From Deltaproteobacteria bacterium (GTDB lineage: Bacteria; Desulfobacterota; Syntrophobacteria; Syntrophobacterales; Syntrophobacteraceae), in contig JAJYDE010000016.1 in NCBI GenBank assembly GCA_021777755.1, positions 1 to 64,000 on the forward strand: a stretch of 64,000 nt of DNA, in the 5' to 3' direction. Every line of letters starts with the position of its first letter. Position 1 is the stretch's first letter. The notes under the pieces are model-generated. The model saw only the letters and a program-made list of their open reading frames with translations, did not search any database and had not been told where the DNA came from. The position numbers and the translations under genes are program-made. Positions 34,830 to 43,457 of the stretch are shown in pieces.

Positions 34830-36920
34830 CTACTTTCTGTTTTCCTTTTCCTTCTTTATGATCTCGTCGGCCAAAGCTTTGGGGACCACGGCGTAGCGTG
34901 AAAATTCCATGGTGAATTCGGCCTTGCCCTGGGTCGAGGACCGGAGGATGGTCGAATAGCCGAACATTTCCGAAAGGGGTACCTCTGCTTCGACAGTCGA
35001 GAAGGCACCGTCTTCGGAAGTGGACAGGATGAGCCCGCGCCTTTGGTTGAGGCTTCCGAGCACCGCGCCCTGAAACTCCGAAGGGGTTTCGACCGCCACC
35101 CGCATGATAGGCTCCAGGAGAACGGGCTTGGCTCTTTCATAGGCCTCGCGGAAAGCCCCGATGGCAGCCTGCTGGAAGGCAATGTCGGAGGAGTCCACCG
35201 AGTGGGACGAGCCGTCATTTATGGTCATGCGCACGCCAACGACCGGACAACCCGCAAAGCCGCCTTTTGCCAGGCAAGCCTTGAAACCCTTCTCGCAGGA
35301 AGAAATGAATTCGGTCGGAATGGCGCCGCCGACGACTTTGTTTACGAACTCGAATTCTCCTTCCGGATTTGGCTCCATGAATCCGGCCACTCGGCCGAAT
35401 TGCCCGGCGCCGCCCGTCTGCTTTTTGTGCGTGTAGTTGAAATCGGCCCGGGTGGTGGGAGATTCGCGATAGGCGACCTTGGGCATCCCGGTTTCTATAT
35501 CGGCGCCGTATTCACGTTTCATTCGCTCCACGTAGACATCGAGGTGAAGCTCTCCCATCCCGCAGATAATGGTCTCGGAGGTTTCCGGATCGAGATAGAC
35601 CTTGAAGGTGGGGTCTTCCTTGGTAAATCGGGCAAGGGCCTTTCCCAGGTTCATCTCCGCCTTCTTGTCCTTGGGCTTTACCGCAAGGGAGATAACGGGA
35701 GCCGGAACGTGCATGGAGGTCATGGCGTAGCGAACTTTGCCGTCGGTGAAGGTGTCGCCCGACGCACAGTCGATTCCGAAAAGGGCCACGATGTCGCCCG
35801 CGGTGGCGGAATCGATTTCCTCCATTTCGTCGGCGTGCATGCGGACAAGACGTCCCGCCTTGACATCCTTGCCTGTTCTGGTGTTGACGATGGTGTCGCC
35901 CTTATTGAGGCGCCCCTGGTAGACGCGAACGTAGGTAAGTTGGCCGTAGCGGCTCACCTCCAGCTTGAAGGCCAGCATCACAAGGGGCAACTCCGATTCG
36001 CTCGCCAAAACGATGCGTTCTTCGTCCTTGTCCAGATCGAGCGCTTCGTTGGTGATGTCCAGGGGGCTCGGCAGATATTTCACCACGGAATCGAGAAGCG
36101 GTTGAACGCCTTTGTTCTTATAGGCCGATCCCATGAGAACGGGGGTGAGTTCCAGGGCCAGGGTCCCCTTGCGGATAGCCTCCTCCACCAGTTCGATACC
36201 AATGGATTCCTCGGAAAGTATGGCTTCGGTCAAATCATCGGAAAAAAGGGATATGGCATCGAGCATCTCCTCACGCTTTTGCCGCGCAAGCTCGGCAAAT
36301 TCGGCCGGAATGTCAATTTCCATCAACTCTTCGCCGTGCTCGCCGTCAAAGCTAAGGGCCTTCATCGACACCAGATCGATTACTCCGCGATGGTCCTTTT
36401 CGAGTCCCATGGGAATCTGGAGCATGACGGCATTGTGATTGAGCTTTTCCTTGAGCTGGCGCACAACGCGAAAAGGATCGGCCCCCGTTCTGTCGCATTT
36501 GTTTATGAAGGCGATCCGCGGCACCCGGTAGCGAACCATTTGCCGGTCCACGGTCACCGACTGGGACTGCACGCCGCCAACCGCACAGAGGACGAGGATA
36601 GCCCCGTCAAGGACCCTGAGAGCGCGTTCCACCTCGATGGTAAAATCCACGTGGCCCGGGGTGTCGATAATATTGACGGGATGGTCGCCCCACGAGCAAT
36701 GGGTGGCGGCCGACTGAATGGTAATGCCGCGTTCCTTTTCAAGTTCCATGAAGTCCATGGTGGCTCCGACGCCGTCTTTGCCCTTCACGTCGTGGATGGC
36801 ATGAATGCGCCGGGTGTAGAAAAGGATTCTCTCCGTAAGCGTCGTCTTGCCCGAATCTATGTGTGCGCTGATGCCGATGTTTCTCAGCCCTTCGATCTTC
36901 TCCGAGGTTTTGGTGGCCAT
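34830..36920 (-). CDS. fusA: Elongation factor G of the spd/mitochondrial EFG1 type
   Basis: 696 residues, all five EF-G domains. The G1 motif is [12 protein letters not shown], and switch I/G2 contains [12 protein letters not shown] and [12 protein letters not shown]. The VKGKDGVGA segment and [10 protein letters not shown] (rather than AHIDAGKTTT) are shared with human GFM1 and the bacterial spd EFG1 group, specialised for translocation, and differ from the EF-G of the str operon. G4 NKCD and domain [10 protein letters not shown] are intact. No rpsL, rpsG or tuf is adjacent. The ATG at 36920 begins [18 protein letters not shown]; the upstream extension overlaps a terminator. Confidence 0.93.
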   Translation of the reverse strand: MATKTSEKIEGLRNIGISAHIDSGKTTLTERILFYTRRIHAIHDVKGKDGVGATMDFMELEKERGITIQSAATHCSWGDHPVNIIDTPGHVDFTIEVERALRVLDGAILVLCAVGGVQSQSVTVDRQMVRYRVPRIAFINKCDRTGADPFRVVRQLKEKLNHNAVMLQIPMGLEKDHRGVIDLVSMKALSFDGEHGEELMEIDIPAEFAELARQKREEMLDAISLFSDDLTEAILSEESIGIELVEEAIRKGTLALELTPVLMGSAYKNKGVQPLLDSVVKYLPSPLDITNEALDLDKDEERIVLASESELPLVMLAFKLEVSRYGQLTYVRVYQGRLNKGDTIVNTRTGKDVKAGRLVRMHADEMEEIDSATAGDIVALFGIDCASGDTFTDGKVRYAMTSMHVPAPVISLAVKPKDKKAEMNLGKALARFTKEDPTFKVYLDPETSETIICGMGELHLDVYVERMKREYGADIETGMPKVAYRESPTTRADFNYTHKKQTGGAGQFGRVAGFMEPNPEGEFEFVNKVVGGAIPTEFISSCEKGFKACLAKGGFAGCPVVGVRMTINDGSSHSVDSSDIAFQQAAIGAFREAYERAKPVLLEPIMRVAVETPSEFQGAVLGSLNQRRGLILSTSEDGAFSTVEAEVPLSEMFGYSTILRSSTQGKAEFTMEFSRYAVVPKALADEIIKKEKENRK

Positions 36921-36977
36921 TGTGAACTCAAACTCCAGGTAAGTGAAATGGGGTGTATCCTTGACACCTGTTCGACA

Positions 36978-37010
36978 AGAAAAAAAAGAACGGGCACCTG
37001 AAAGTGCCCG
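36978..37010 (-). terminator. Rho-independent terminator between the endopeptidase and fusA
   Basis: On the minus strand CGGGCAC/GTGCCCG (37010-37004 with 36997-36991) forms a 7-bp stem followed by TTC and a long T-run to 36978. It ends the LysM endopeptidase transcript. Confidence 0.85.
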
Positions 37011-37099
37011 CTTGAGCCCCGCTTTATAACTCAAGATGCAAAAAAAGAAAAGAACTTACACCGATGTTTGCTCAAATTTCCTGGAAACGAATCCTGGAG

Positions 37100-38962
37100 T
37101 TACCTCCGTGCAAGTTTGGAACAAGTCCTTCGCCTCGTGGTCGCCGATTTCGTCTTCGCCTTGGAATGCAAGGCCTGTTTGTGATCGAACTTCGCTGGCC
37201 GGCCGGCGGCCCGGTGACCGGTTTTTACGGAAGCTTTGCTGCTTGCCGCCCGTGAGGCCGAGGTCGGCTTGGATGCGGTCGCGTGATGAGGCCGCGGGGT
37301 TTTTTTCGCTACGACCTGTTTGCGCGTCGTTTCGGCCCGGGTCGATTTAACAGCTTTGCCATGGCTTTTTACCGCGGAACTCTTCCGGGTTTGGTGCTTG
37401 AACTTGATGGCGCACGAGGAGCCGCCGAGCGAAGGCCTTACGGGAAGATCGGCCTGGGCCAATTTTATCATTTGCCCCCGCTTCAGTTTGGCGCTTTGAT
37501 GGAGCCTGTTAAGCCGGCAAAGCGATGCCAGGGGAATGCCCGTCTTCATGGCCACATCTTTTAACGTGCCGCCATGAGTGACGCGATAATAGGCGGCGGT
37601 CATGCCGTTTTTCCCCGATTCGGCGGCAAAACAGATGGGTGAAGAAGAGTGGCGACCTCTGGAAAGGTTTCGAGCCGTGGGGGTCACGGTGGCATCGGCG
37701 AGCGTGATTTTAGCTCCGCGATGGAGACGCGAGTTTGCCGAAAGGCCATTGAGCCTGGCAAGCAAATTGAGCGGAATGCCCGTTTGTCTGGCGATATCCT
37801 TAAGAGTTCCGCCGTGCTTCACAGTGTAATAGACGGCGGCTTTACGGACGCGGCCCTCTTCACGGCCCTTTTCACGGGCGTGATGGAAATGAGCCGGTTC
37901 ACCCGAGGGCCGGGGCGCCGCAAGGGTTGCAGCCTGATCGACGTCGATCGAATCCGACAGGACTTGCGGAGCGCCCTGGGGTTGTGCCGAGGCAACCCTC
38001 ACGGGAGGCGCGGCCGCCTGGGCTATGTAGCCCGGCTGCAAAGAGTTGGCGAGCAGCACCGGACCGCTTTCGAAGCTTCTCTTGTAAAAAACCAGACAAC
38101 TGCCGGGTACAAGGACGCTGGAAGGTGCGAGGCGGTTCCACGCGCAAAGCTCGGTCTCGGATACCCCGAAGCTTTTGGCCAGTTGGGGTATCCCGTTTTC
38201 CTTGCCCGTGACATAGTAGTCGACCTTTTTGGGCAGGTAGGATGCCTGGGCAACGGCGATAATGGACCTCATGTTGGCCTCCTCGCCGCCGATATGGGAG
38301 GCAAGAGTCGACCACGGGGTGAAAAACCGGATGTGCATGTGCGAAACATGGCCGGGAATGTCCTGCACCAGGGCGCCCGGAACGCCGCCGAAAAGGCGGT
38401 TCAGGTAGGCCTGGGTGCAGCCGTGCGCGATCCCGTAGTCATAGAGGACCTTCTGTATGCTCCTGTCCAAAAAGATGTATTGCACGCGCTGGGAGGCCGC
38501 CAAATTTTCAATCATGAAAAGAGTTTTGGCCGGATCCAGGTTGTTGCCGTTCATCGGGATGAGATTATGAAGCGGGCTGTTGTCTCTGGCATAAAGACCC
38601 ACATCGACGTCCCTGCCGTTTTGGTGGGAAAGATGACCGCCGAACCGGCCGCCCCCGTTTTTGGAAAAATCTCCTATGAAAACGTCGCAAGTCCCCGGAA
38701 ACTGCGTTCTGACCGCCTCTATGGCGTCCAGCAAAGCTCCGGCGAGCTCCGGGGTCGTATAGGCCCTCTCATAGTCCCGGACATGGTAGCCGGGGAACAT
38801 ATTCGGAAAGACAACACCGTTTACCAGATTGCCGTTGTAAGGTTCTCCGTAAGAAGCCGTAAGAGCGTGACATGTCTTGAGAAAAAGCGAAGATGAGATG
38901 GTAAGCGCAGCCGGCAGAATCAGGGTATAACACAATACTTGCCGAAGCCTGACTCCCTTCAT
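37100..38962 (-). CDS. Secreted MepA-type murein endopeptidase with three LysM domains
   Basis: 620 residues. A signal peptide or anchor (LCYTLILPAALTISSSLFL) leads into an M74 penicillin-insensitive endopeptidase domain (about 40-235) with zinc motifs GGHLSHQNGRDVDVG and GHVSHMHIRFF. LysM repeats follow at about 249-294, 378-423 and 457-502; the last two are very similar (YYxVxHGGTLKD). The final ~100 residues are Lys/Ala/Ser-rich and strongly basic, suited to binding anionic wall polymers or LPS. MepA cuts the D-Ala-mDAP cross-link; classical MepA lacks LysM domains and is under half this length. The ATG at 38962 follows a GGGGGG stretch. Confidence 0.88.
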   Translation of the reverse strand: MKGVRLRQVLCYTLILPAALTISSSLFLKTCHALTASYGEPYNGNLVNGVVFPNMFPGYHVRDYERAYTTPELAGALLDAIEAVRTQFPGTCDVFIGDFSKNGGGRFGGHLSHQNGRDVDVGLYARDNSPLHNLIPMNGNNLDPAKTLFMIENLAASQRVQYIFLDRSIQKVLYDYGIAHGCTQAYLNRLFGGVPGALVQDIPGHVSHMHIRFFTPWSTLASHIGGEEANMRSIIAVAQASYLPKKVDYYVTGKENGIPQLAKSFGVSETELCAWNRLAPSSVLVPGSCLVFYKRSFESGPVLLANSLQPGYIAQAAAPPVRVASAQPQGAPQVLSDSIDVDQAATLAAPRPSGEPAHFHHAREKGREEGRVRKAAVYYTVKHGGTLKDIARQTGIPLNLLARLNGLSANSRLHRGAKITLADATVTPTARNLSRGRHSSSPICFAAESGKNGMTAAYYRVTHGGTLKDVAMKTGIPLASLCRLNRLHQSAKLKRGQMIKLAQADLPVRPSLGGSSCAIKFKHQTRKSSAVKSHGKAVKSTRAETTRKQVVAKKTPRPHHATASKPTSASRAASSKASVKTGHRAAGRPAKFDHKQALHSKAKTKSATTRRRTCSKLARR

Positions 38963-39038
38963 AATCCCCCCCAATTTTTTACTTAAACGATTTTCCCATT
39001 TTTGCCGAAGTACTACAATGGCAACGAAAAGATAGGTT

Positions 39039-39068
39039 TCCCTACCAAAATATCGGCATTCATGTCAA
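39039..39068 (-). promoter_or_regulatory. Candidate promoter for the murein endopeptidase gene
   Basis: On the minus strand a consensus TTGACA (39068-39063), 18 bases, then a poor -10 TAGGGA (39044-39039), about 75 bases before the start. TCAAACGCT occurs twice nearby (39065-39073 and 39082-39090), 17 bp apart, and could be a regulator site. Confidence 0.35.
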
Positions 39069-39124
39069 ACGCTTTTTTTGATCAAACGCTCTATTATTTC
39101 TCGATAAATCCATAACAAGTGGAA

Positions 39125-39480
39125 ATCGTGAATAAAAATGAAGGCCGAGAAATGTCGGCGGCCCTTTTATAAATCACAAGCGTGAATATTTATCATATAA
39201 GTGGCAAGAATTGCGGAATAAAACATTGTTGAAGATTTTACTGAAAGAGTGATGAATAATATGGGCAAACGGCATCTATCTCATGAAAAATTAATATCTT
39301 GAAACGAATTGATTTACCTCGGGCCAAGCAGAATGCCTCTTGGAAAGCCGAACCGGCTGTGATGGGCCACATGGCGTGGGGAGCCGGGGATTTCCCCGAC
39401 AGTAAGGCCGGCTCCGGCGGGGTCCTGGTGAAGAATGGGGGAGGCGCGACGTTTGAAAAAGTTGGCATGGGCGGCAATTT
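39125..39480 (-). other. AT-rich intergenic stretch with a possible terminator
   Basis: Downstream of the SGNH gene the region holds a bulged hairpin, GGCCGCCGA with TCGGCC (39163-39143 on the minus strand), followed by TTCATTTTTATT. It could end the envelope acylation operon. No supported gene is present. Confidence 0.35.
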
Positions 39481-40512
39481 TCAGTTTGATGAGGAGACCT
39501 TGCCAACAGTCTGGAATATCACATGCCGGGAGGCGGTTTTCAAAAAGAAGGTTGTCAGGATTTTGCCGCCTCCCCCGGTCAGGTGAACATGGTCTTTGGC
39601 TCGTATTCGAACCAACTCGCCCCCCGGGCCGCGAAGGTAGGATGCGTATTTGCCCTTCGAGTTGGTTAGCGCCGACCAGGTATCCATGTAGAAACAGCCC
39701 GGGACTTTGTCGCATTCCTGCCGGAACATGGAATTTAGCACCTTGATCTTCTCGCAGTAAGCCGGGGAGCCCATTATCGGAAGTCCCACCCAGAAGGTCA
39801 TGATCTTTTTTTCCGACACGGCCTTGAGGAAGTCGGCCAGCCTCGATCCATACACCTCTTTCCACTGGTCGTTTCCGAAATACATGCGCCTGCCGGTCTT
39901 GGGGACTATGTCGATGGGGTCGTTGGCGCCCAAGTGTACGATGATCAGGTCGGGATGGAATTGGTTGATCAATGCTCTCAAAGTCCTGGCCCAGTTCAAG
40001 TTTTCCTGGTGAATAAATCCAGTCGAATAAATGCCCTTCCTCAAAACTTTAACCGAGGGGTATTTGTCAAGTTCGCGTTGCAGAGCGGGTCCAAAGCCTT
40101 CAGCTATCTCCGAATCGCCAACGATCAGCACCTTGTGAGCCACGATCGGCCCGGCATTTGATGAAGCGGGTTTATTCGTTTTCAAAGAAAGGAGGCTTGG
40201 TGCTGCCGGGAACCACGGATCATTTTTCGCCGGCCCGAATCCGTAACCATTGGTCACAAGGGCGACCGGATCGAGTAACGGCCAGGAAACACTCGGAGGG
40301 GGGGGGATTTTTCCCGTCACGCCCGGTTGCGCGCCCTCAGTGGCTGAAATGTGCAGGGCAAAGACCGGCGGACTTTCCATCGCGGTGATATTCGACCATG
40401 CATCCCGTGCCCAGGAGCTCACCCGCTGGAATTCGCACACCATGACCAGGGCCATGGCCACAGTGTACAAGAGTATTGCCCGTAGTGGAGTCAGTTCCTT
40501 GTGGGTGCTCAT
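39481..40512 (-). CDS. Periplasmic SGNH/DUF459-type hydrolase partner of an MBOAT acyltransferase
   Basis: 343 residues. An N-terminal membrane segment (AILLYTVAMALVMVC) anchors it. The SGNH blocks are GDSEIAEG (block I, catalytic Ser), HLGANDP (block III) and KDHVHLTGGG (block V, catalytic Asp and His). Proteins of this kind encoded beside MBOAT proteins transfer acetyl groups in the periplasm (AlgX/PatB-like logic) or remove them. It is 21 bases after the MBOAT gene on the same strand, so they probably modify one surface polymer together. The ATG follows AAGGGACGGTAG. Confidence 0.88.
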   Translation of the reverse strand: MSTHKELTPLRAILLYTVAMALVMVCEFQRVSSWARDAWSNITAMESPPVFALHISATEGAQPGVTGKIPPPPSVSWPLLDPVALVTNGYGFGPAKNDPWFPAAPSLLSLKTNKPASSNAGPIVAHKVLIVGDSEIAEGFGPALQRELDKYPSVKVLRKGIYSTGFIHQENLNWARTLRALINQFHPDLIIVHLGANDPIDIVPKTGRRMYFGNDQWKEVYGSRLADFLKAVSEKKIMTFWVGLPIMGSPAYCEKIKVLNSMFRQECDKVPGCFYMDTWSALTNSKGKYASYLRGPGGELVRIRAKDHVHLTGGGGKILTTFFLKTASRHVIFQTVGKVSSSN

Positions 40513-40533
40513 CTACCGTCCCTTCGACTCTGT

Positions 40534-41991
40534 TTAGAACTGAAAATATATAAACGGGGGTATCCCCGAAGGGCCAAGCCTGATGATGACAGTACAAATC
40601 AGGGCTGCCGCGGCCGCTTGCAGGTGCAGAGGCAATCGCTCCTGGAGTCTTGTATAGAATTGGGAGAGTTTTGGCCCCGCGAACTGAATGGCAAGCCCCG
40701 CGGCCATGGCCGGCAAGACCGGGAACTCAAAACCCGCCCCCCCGAATTTGCAGGCAAAAATCGCCCGGAAAATCTCGAAAGCCCTTGCGCTGTTTTCGGC
40801 TCGAAAGAAAACCCACAGAAATGAAACCAGGGTGAAGACCAAAAGACATTGTCCGAAATTGCAAAATCGGGCCAGGCCGGGTGTTGAGAGCCGCCAGGGG
40901 GCCTTCTTCACTGTTTTGTCCGCCGACAGGCTTTGACGAAGATCCCGCCACATGTGCTTCAGGGCCAGAAATGCTCCATGGAGCAGGCCCCAGAGGAGGA
41001 AACGGCTGTCGGGCCCATGCCATAGTCCCCCAAGCCCCATGGTGATCAGGAGGTTGAGGTATTTGCGGACTTTGCCCTTCTTCGAGCCGCCGAGCGGAAT
41101 ATAGAGGTAATCTCTGAGCCATGTGGAAAGGGATATATGCCAGTGACGCCAGAATTCCTGGACATTGCTCACGGCGTAAGGCATGCCGAAATTTGGTGGC
41201 AACCGGTAGCCCATCAGTTGGGCGATGCCTATGGCGATATCGGAGTAGCCGGAAAAATCGCAGTAAATTTGGATGGAATAGGCGAAGACGGCCAAAAGAA
41301 CGGTGGGGGAAGAATATCCGGCGGGCGCCTGGAAGACGTCCCGCACGATATGTTCGGACAGGTAGCTCGAAATCACCAGCTTTTTGAACAATCCGGACAA
41401 AATGAGGGCGAAGCCTTCCTGGAAGGAACGGGAATCAAATTCGGGATGATCTATTTGGGGTATGAAGGTTCGCGCCCTCATGATTGGCCCGGCCAGGATC
41501 GTGGGGAAAAAGGATACGAAAAGCAGAATGTCCACCGGGTTTTTAATGACCTGATCTCGATCGCGGTAGACGTCGATGCAGTAGGAGATGCCCTGAAAAG
41601 TGAAGAACGAAATTCCGATGGGGAAAAAGATGTCGAAAAAGGGTGGAGGTAGTTGAATATGGAGCGGAACGAGCACTGAATCCAGGCAGTGGTAAAGGAA
41701 GTCGAAGTATTTGTAAAAAGCGAGCAAACCCAGGTTGAGGACCATATCGATCCAGAGCAGCGCCTTCCTTGTGCCTTGACGGGTCGAGCGGGAGATCAGG
41801 AGGGCGAAAACATAATTTGAAATTCCCACTCCGAGGGGCAGCAGGATGAGGCCGGTTTTCTGAGTCGCGTAAAAGAAGAAATTGGCCGCGAGCAAAAAGA
41901 AGCGGTAATAGACCCCCTTGCCTCGAAGCGTCCAGTTGAGCCAGAGAACGACAAGCAGAAAGAGCGAAAACTCAAAACTTATCAGAAACAT
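40534..41991 (-). CDS. MBOAT family membrane O-acyltransferase, AlgI/PatA-like
   Basis: 485 residues with about 11-12 membrane helices. Hallmarks are FFPIGISFFTFQGISYCID, CDFSGYSDIAIG and GLGGLWHGPDSRF, whose His is the catalytic residue of AlgI-type proteins. It would pass an acyl group from a cytoplasmic donor across the membrane to the periplasmic SGNH partner. It starts four bases after the esterase stop, an operon arrangement. The modified polymer (peptidoglycan, exopolysaccharide or alginate-like) cannot be told from sequence. Confidence 0.92.
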   Translation of the reverse strand: MFLISFEFSLFLLVVLWLNWTLRGKGVYYRFFLLAANFFFYATQKTGLILLPLGVGISNYVFALLISRSTRQGTRKALLWIDMVLNLGLLAFYKYFDFLYHCLDSVLVPLHIQLPPPFFDIFFPIGISFFTFQGISYCIDVYRDRDQVIKNPVDILLFVSFFPTILAGPIMRARTFIPQIDHPEFDSRSFQEGFALILSGLFKKLVISSYLSEHIVRDVFQAPAGYSSPTVLLAVFAYSIQIYCDFSGYSDIAIGIAQLMGYRLPPNFGMPYAVSNVQEFWRHWHISLSTWLRDYLYIPLGGSKKGKVRKYLNLLITMGLGGLWHGPDSRFLLWGLLHGAFLALKHMWRDLRQSLSADKTVKKAPWRLSTPGLARFCNFGQCLLVFTLVSFLWVFFRAENSARAFEIFRAIFACKFGGAGFEFPVLPAMAAGLAIQFAGPKLSQFYTRLQERLPLHLQAAAAALICTVIIRLGPSGIPPFIYFQF

Positions 41992-41994
41992 CTC

Positions 41995-42903
41995 TCATGG
42001 TCCGGGCCGGGAGTCAATATTTCGTTTGAGGCCGGCCTTTTGCAGTTGCCGTGCGTGAAAAGCCACATGCCTCGGCAACTGGGAGACCCAATAGGTCCAG
42101 TCGTGTTCTCCAGGAGCCTCATCATAGTGGTGCGGGATTTGCAATTTTTCCAGTTCTCTGTGAACGATTCTGTTATCGTCCAACGAATAGGGGTCGCCCG
42201 TGGAAACTGTTATCAACATGGGCAGGCAACGAATATATTCGCGATTCTTGCTTTCTTCGAGGAGCTTTAATACCGAATGCCGGTTCCAAACCGGGGCATT
42301 GCCGCCGTAAGGGCCGAAAACCTTCGCCAGCCCCCATTGATTTTTGTGACGGGTAATATCGAGAATGCCGCTCATGGAACTTACCGAAACAAATTGTCCG
42401 GGATGTCTCAGGCACAACTCGAATGCCCCATGGCCCCCCATCGAAAGACCCGCAATACTTAGAAGCCCGTTAACCGGAAGGTTTTGCTCCACATCCGGTA
42501 TCAGCTCTTCGATAAAAAAGCTCTCGATCCGGTTGTTCTTCAAAAATCGGCTGTCCGCGTACCACCCCAGGCTACCGCCCTCCGGAGTTATAATGATTAT
42601 TTCGTACTTTGCCGCAAGGTCGCAAATCTGCTTTTCCGCATGGGCCTTCCAGTCCCGATAGCTGCCGAAGGCGCCGTGGAGCAAGAAGAGCACCGGATAG
42701 CGCTCGCCTGTTCGAGCCCCTCGGGGAATGAACGCGTAGTAGTCCATGCGTTTCGAACAGGCCTAGGACATGAATTGTCTCAGCTCGATGCGACAGTTGC
42801 CCGCCGTTTGAGTATGAGTTGCTCCCAACCTGGCGGCGGCATGCGTGGCCGGCAGGAAACCGATCGAAAACAACGCCCAAAAAAAAGGGGCATGCCAGGT
42901 CAT
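41995..42903 (-). pseudogene. Secreted esterase (esterase D-like) interrupted by an amber codon
   Basis: Reading the minus strand from ATG at 42903 gives a convincing signal peptide (APFFWALFSIGFLPA, cleavage near THAAA), about 20 mature residues, then TAG at 42765-42763, then an open frame to 41995. The downstream part is an alpha/beta-hydrolase of the S-formylglutathione hydrolase/esterase D group: VLFLLHGAFG, nucleophile in AGLSMGGHGAF, and GEHDW with the catalytic His. The ATG at 42747 just after the stop lacks a ribosome-binding site and would give an enzyme without export signal or first strand. One base change would restore 302 residues. It heads the MBOAT-SGNH operon, suggesting an exported acyl esterase. 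Confidence 0.75.
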
Positions 42904-43457
42904 AAGTTGAAATCCGGACCCTGATGGGTTTTTGCCAGGCAATCTCCGGGTTTGTAAACCGGAGGACCCGGAAGTAATGATGTATTCCTCGCCGCTTGAA
43001 TTAAGGAAACCTATAATATTTCTTCGGATGTTTGTCTATTTTTCTCTGATCGAAACTCTTTTTCTCCCTGTCGGGAGCAGGGTTTTCATCACCAGGGCAA
43101 GCGGTTCAAGAGGCCACAGGTGAAATTCAGCAAAATGCCGCGTTTTCAGCATCCGCCTGGAAAGCAGGATTTTTTTCGCAAGGCCGGTTCGAGGCTCCGA
43201 TGGCGGCATGGCAAGGTTATGGGTCGTGGGCGTCGGTTCGGACGCTCAGGGGGAGGAAGCTTGTGTGCGAATTAATCCTATTTGAGGCGAAAACCGGGTC
43301 TTGGACGGAAATCAGGTCGCATTCGGCCAAATCCCATCGAATCCGTGCTTTTTCATGTTTGACGGAGGGTCCGTTTTTTCGGTATGTAGCCTTTAAGCGG
43401 GGACTTGTTTTCCTTCCTTTTAAAGAATATCAAAAACGCTAAAAAAAGGATAAAATT
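42904..43457 (+). promoter_or_regulatory. Long region upstream of nrdJ with attenuator-like elements
   Basis: A TATAAT sequence occurs at 43012-43017 without a clear -35. Before the gene, four alternating complementary pentamers appear: ACGGA (43305), TCCGT (43342), ACGGA (43362) and TCCGT (43370). The last pair forms a small hairpin directly followed by TTTTTT (43374-43379), 78 bases before the start codon. This could be a transcription attenuator. No NrdR box or full cobalamin riboswitch was found. Confidence 0.35.

Noticed and set aside
35043-37001. Rightward 652-codon open frame opposite fusA
   Set aside because: It mirrors the full EF-G gene, has no recognisable domain and exists because GC-rich genes leave the antisense frame open.
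42763-42765. Amber codon read as pyrrolysine
   Set aside because: TAG ends other genes here (meaB, the hybrid kinase, nrdJ), no pyl genes are visible, and the protein is an esterase rather than a methylamine methyltransferase.
42572-42880. Leftward 102-codon frame overlapping the esterase start
   Set aside because: It is the +1 shadow of the esterase frame; its translation shows scrambled versions of the esterase sequence.
43100-43200. Possible cobalamin riboswitch before nrdJ (GGTGAAATTC and nearby GCCACA)
   Set aside because: The fragment lacks the GCCACTG segment in the right place, the B12 box and the supporting stems; class II reductases are also not the usual target.
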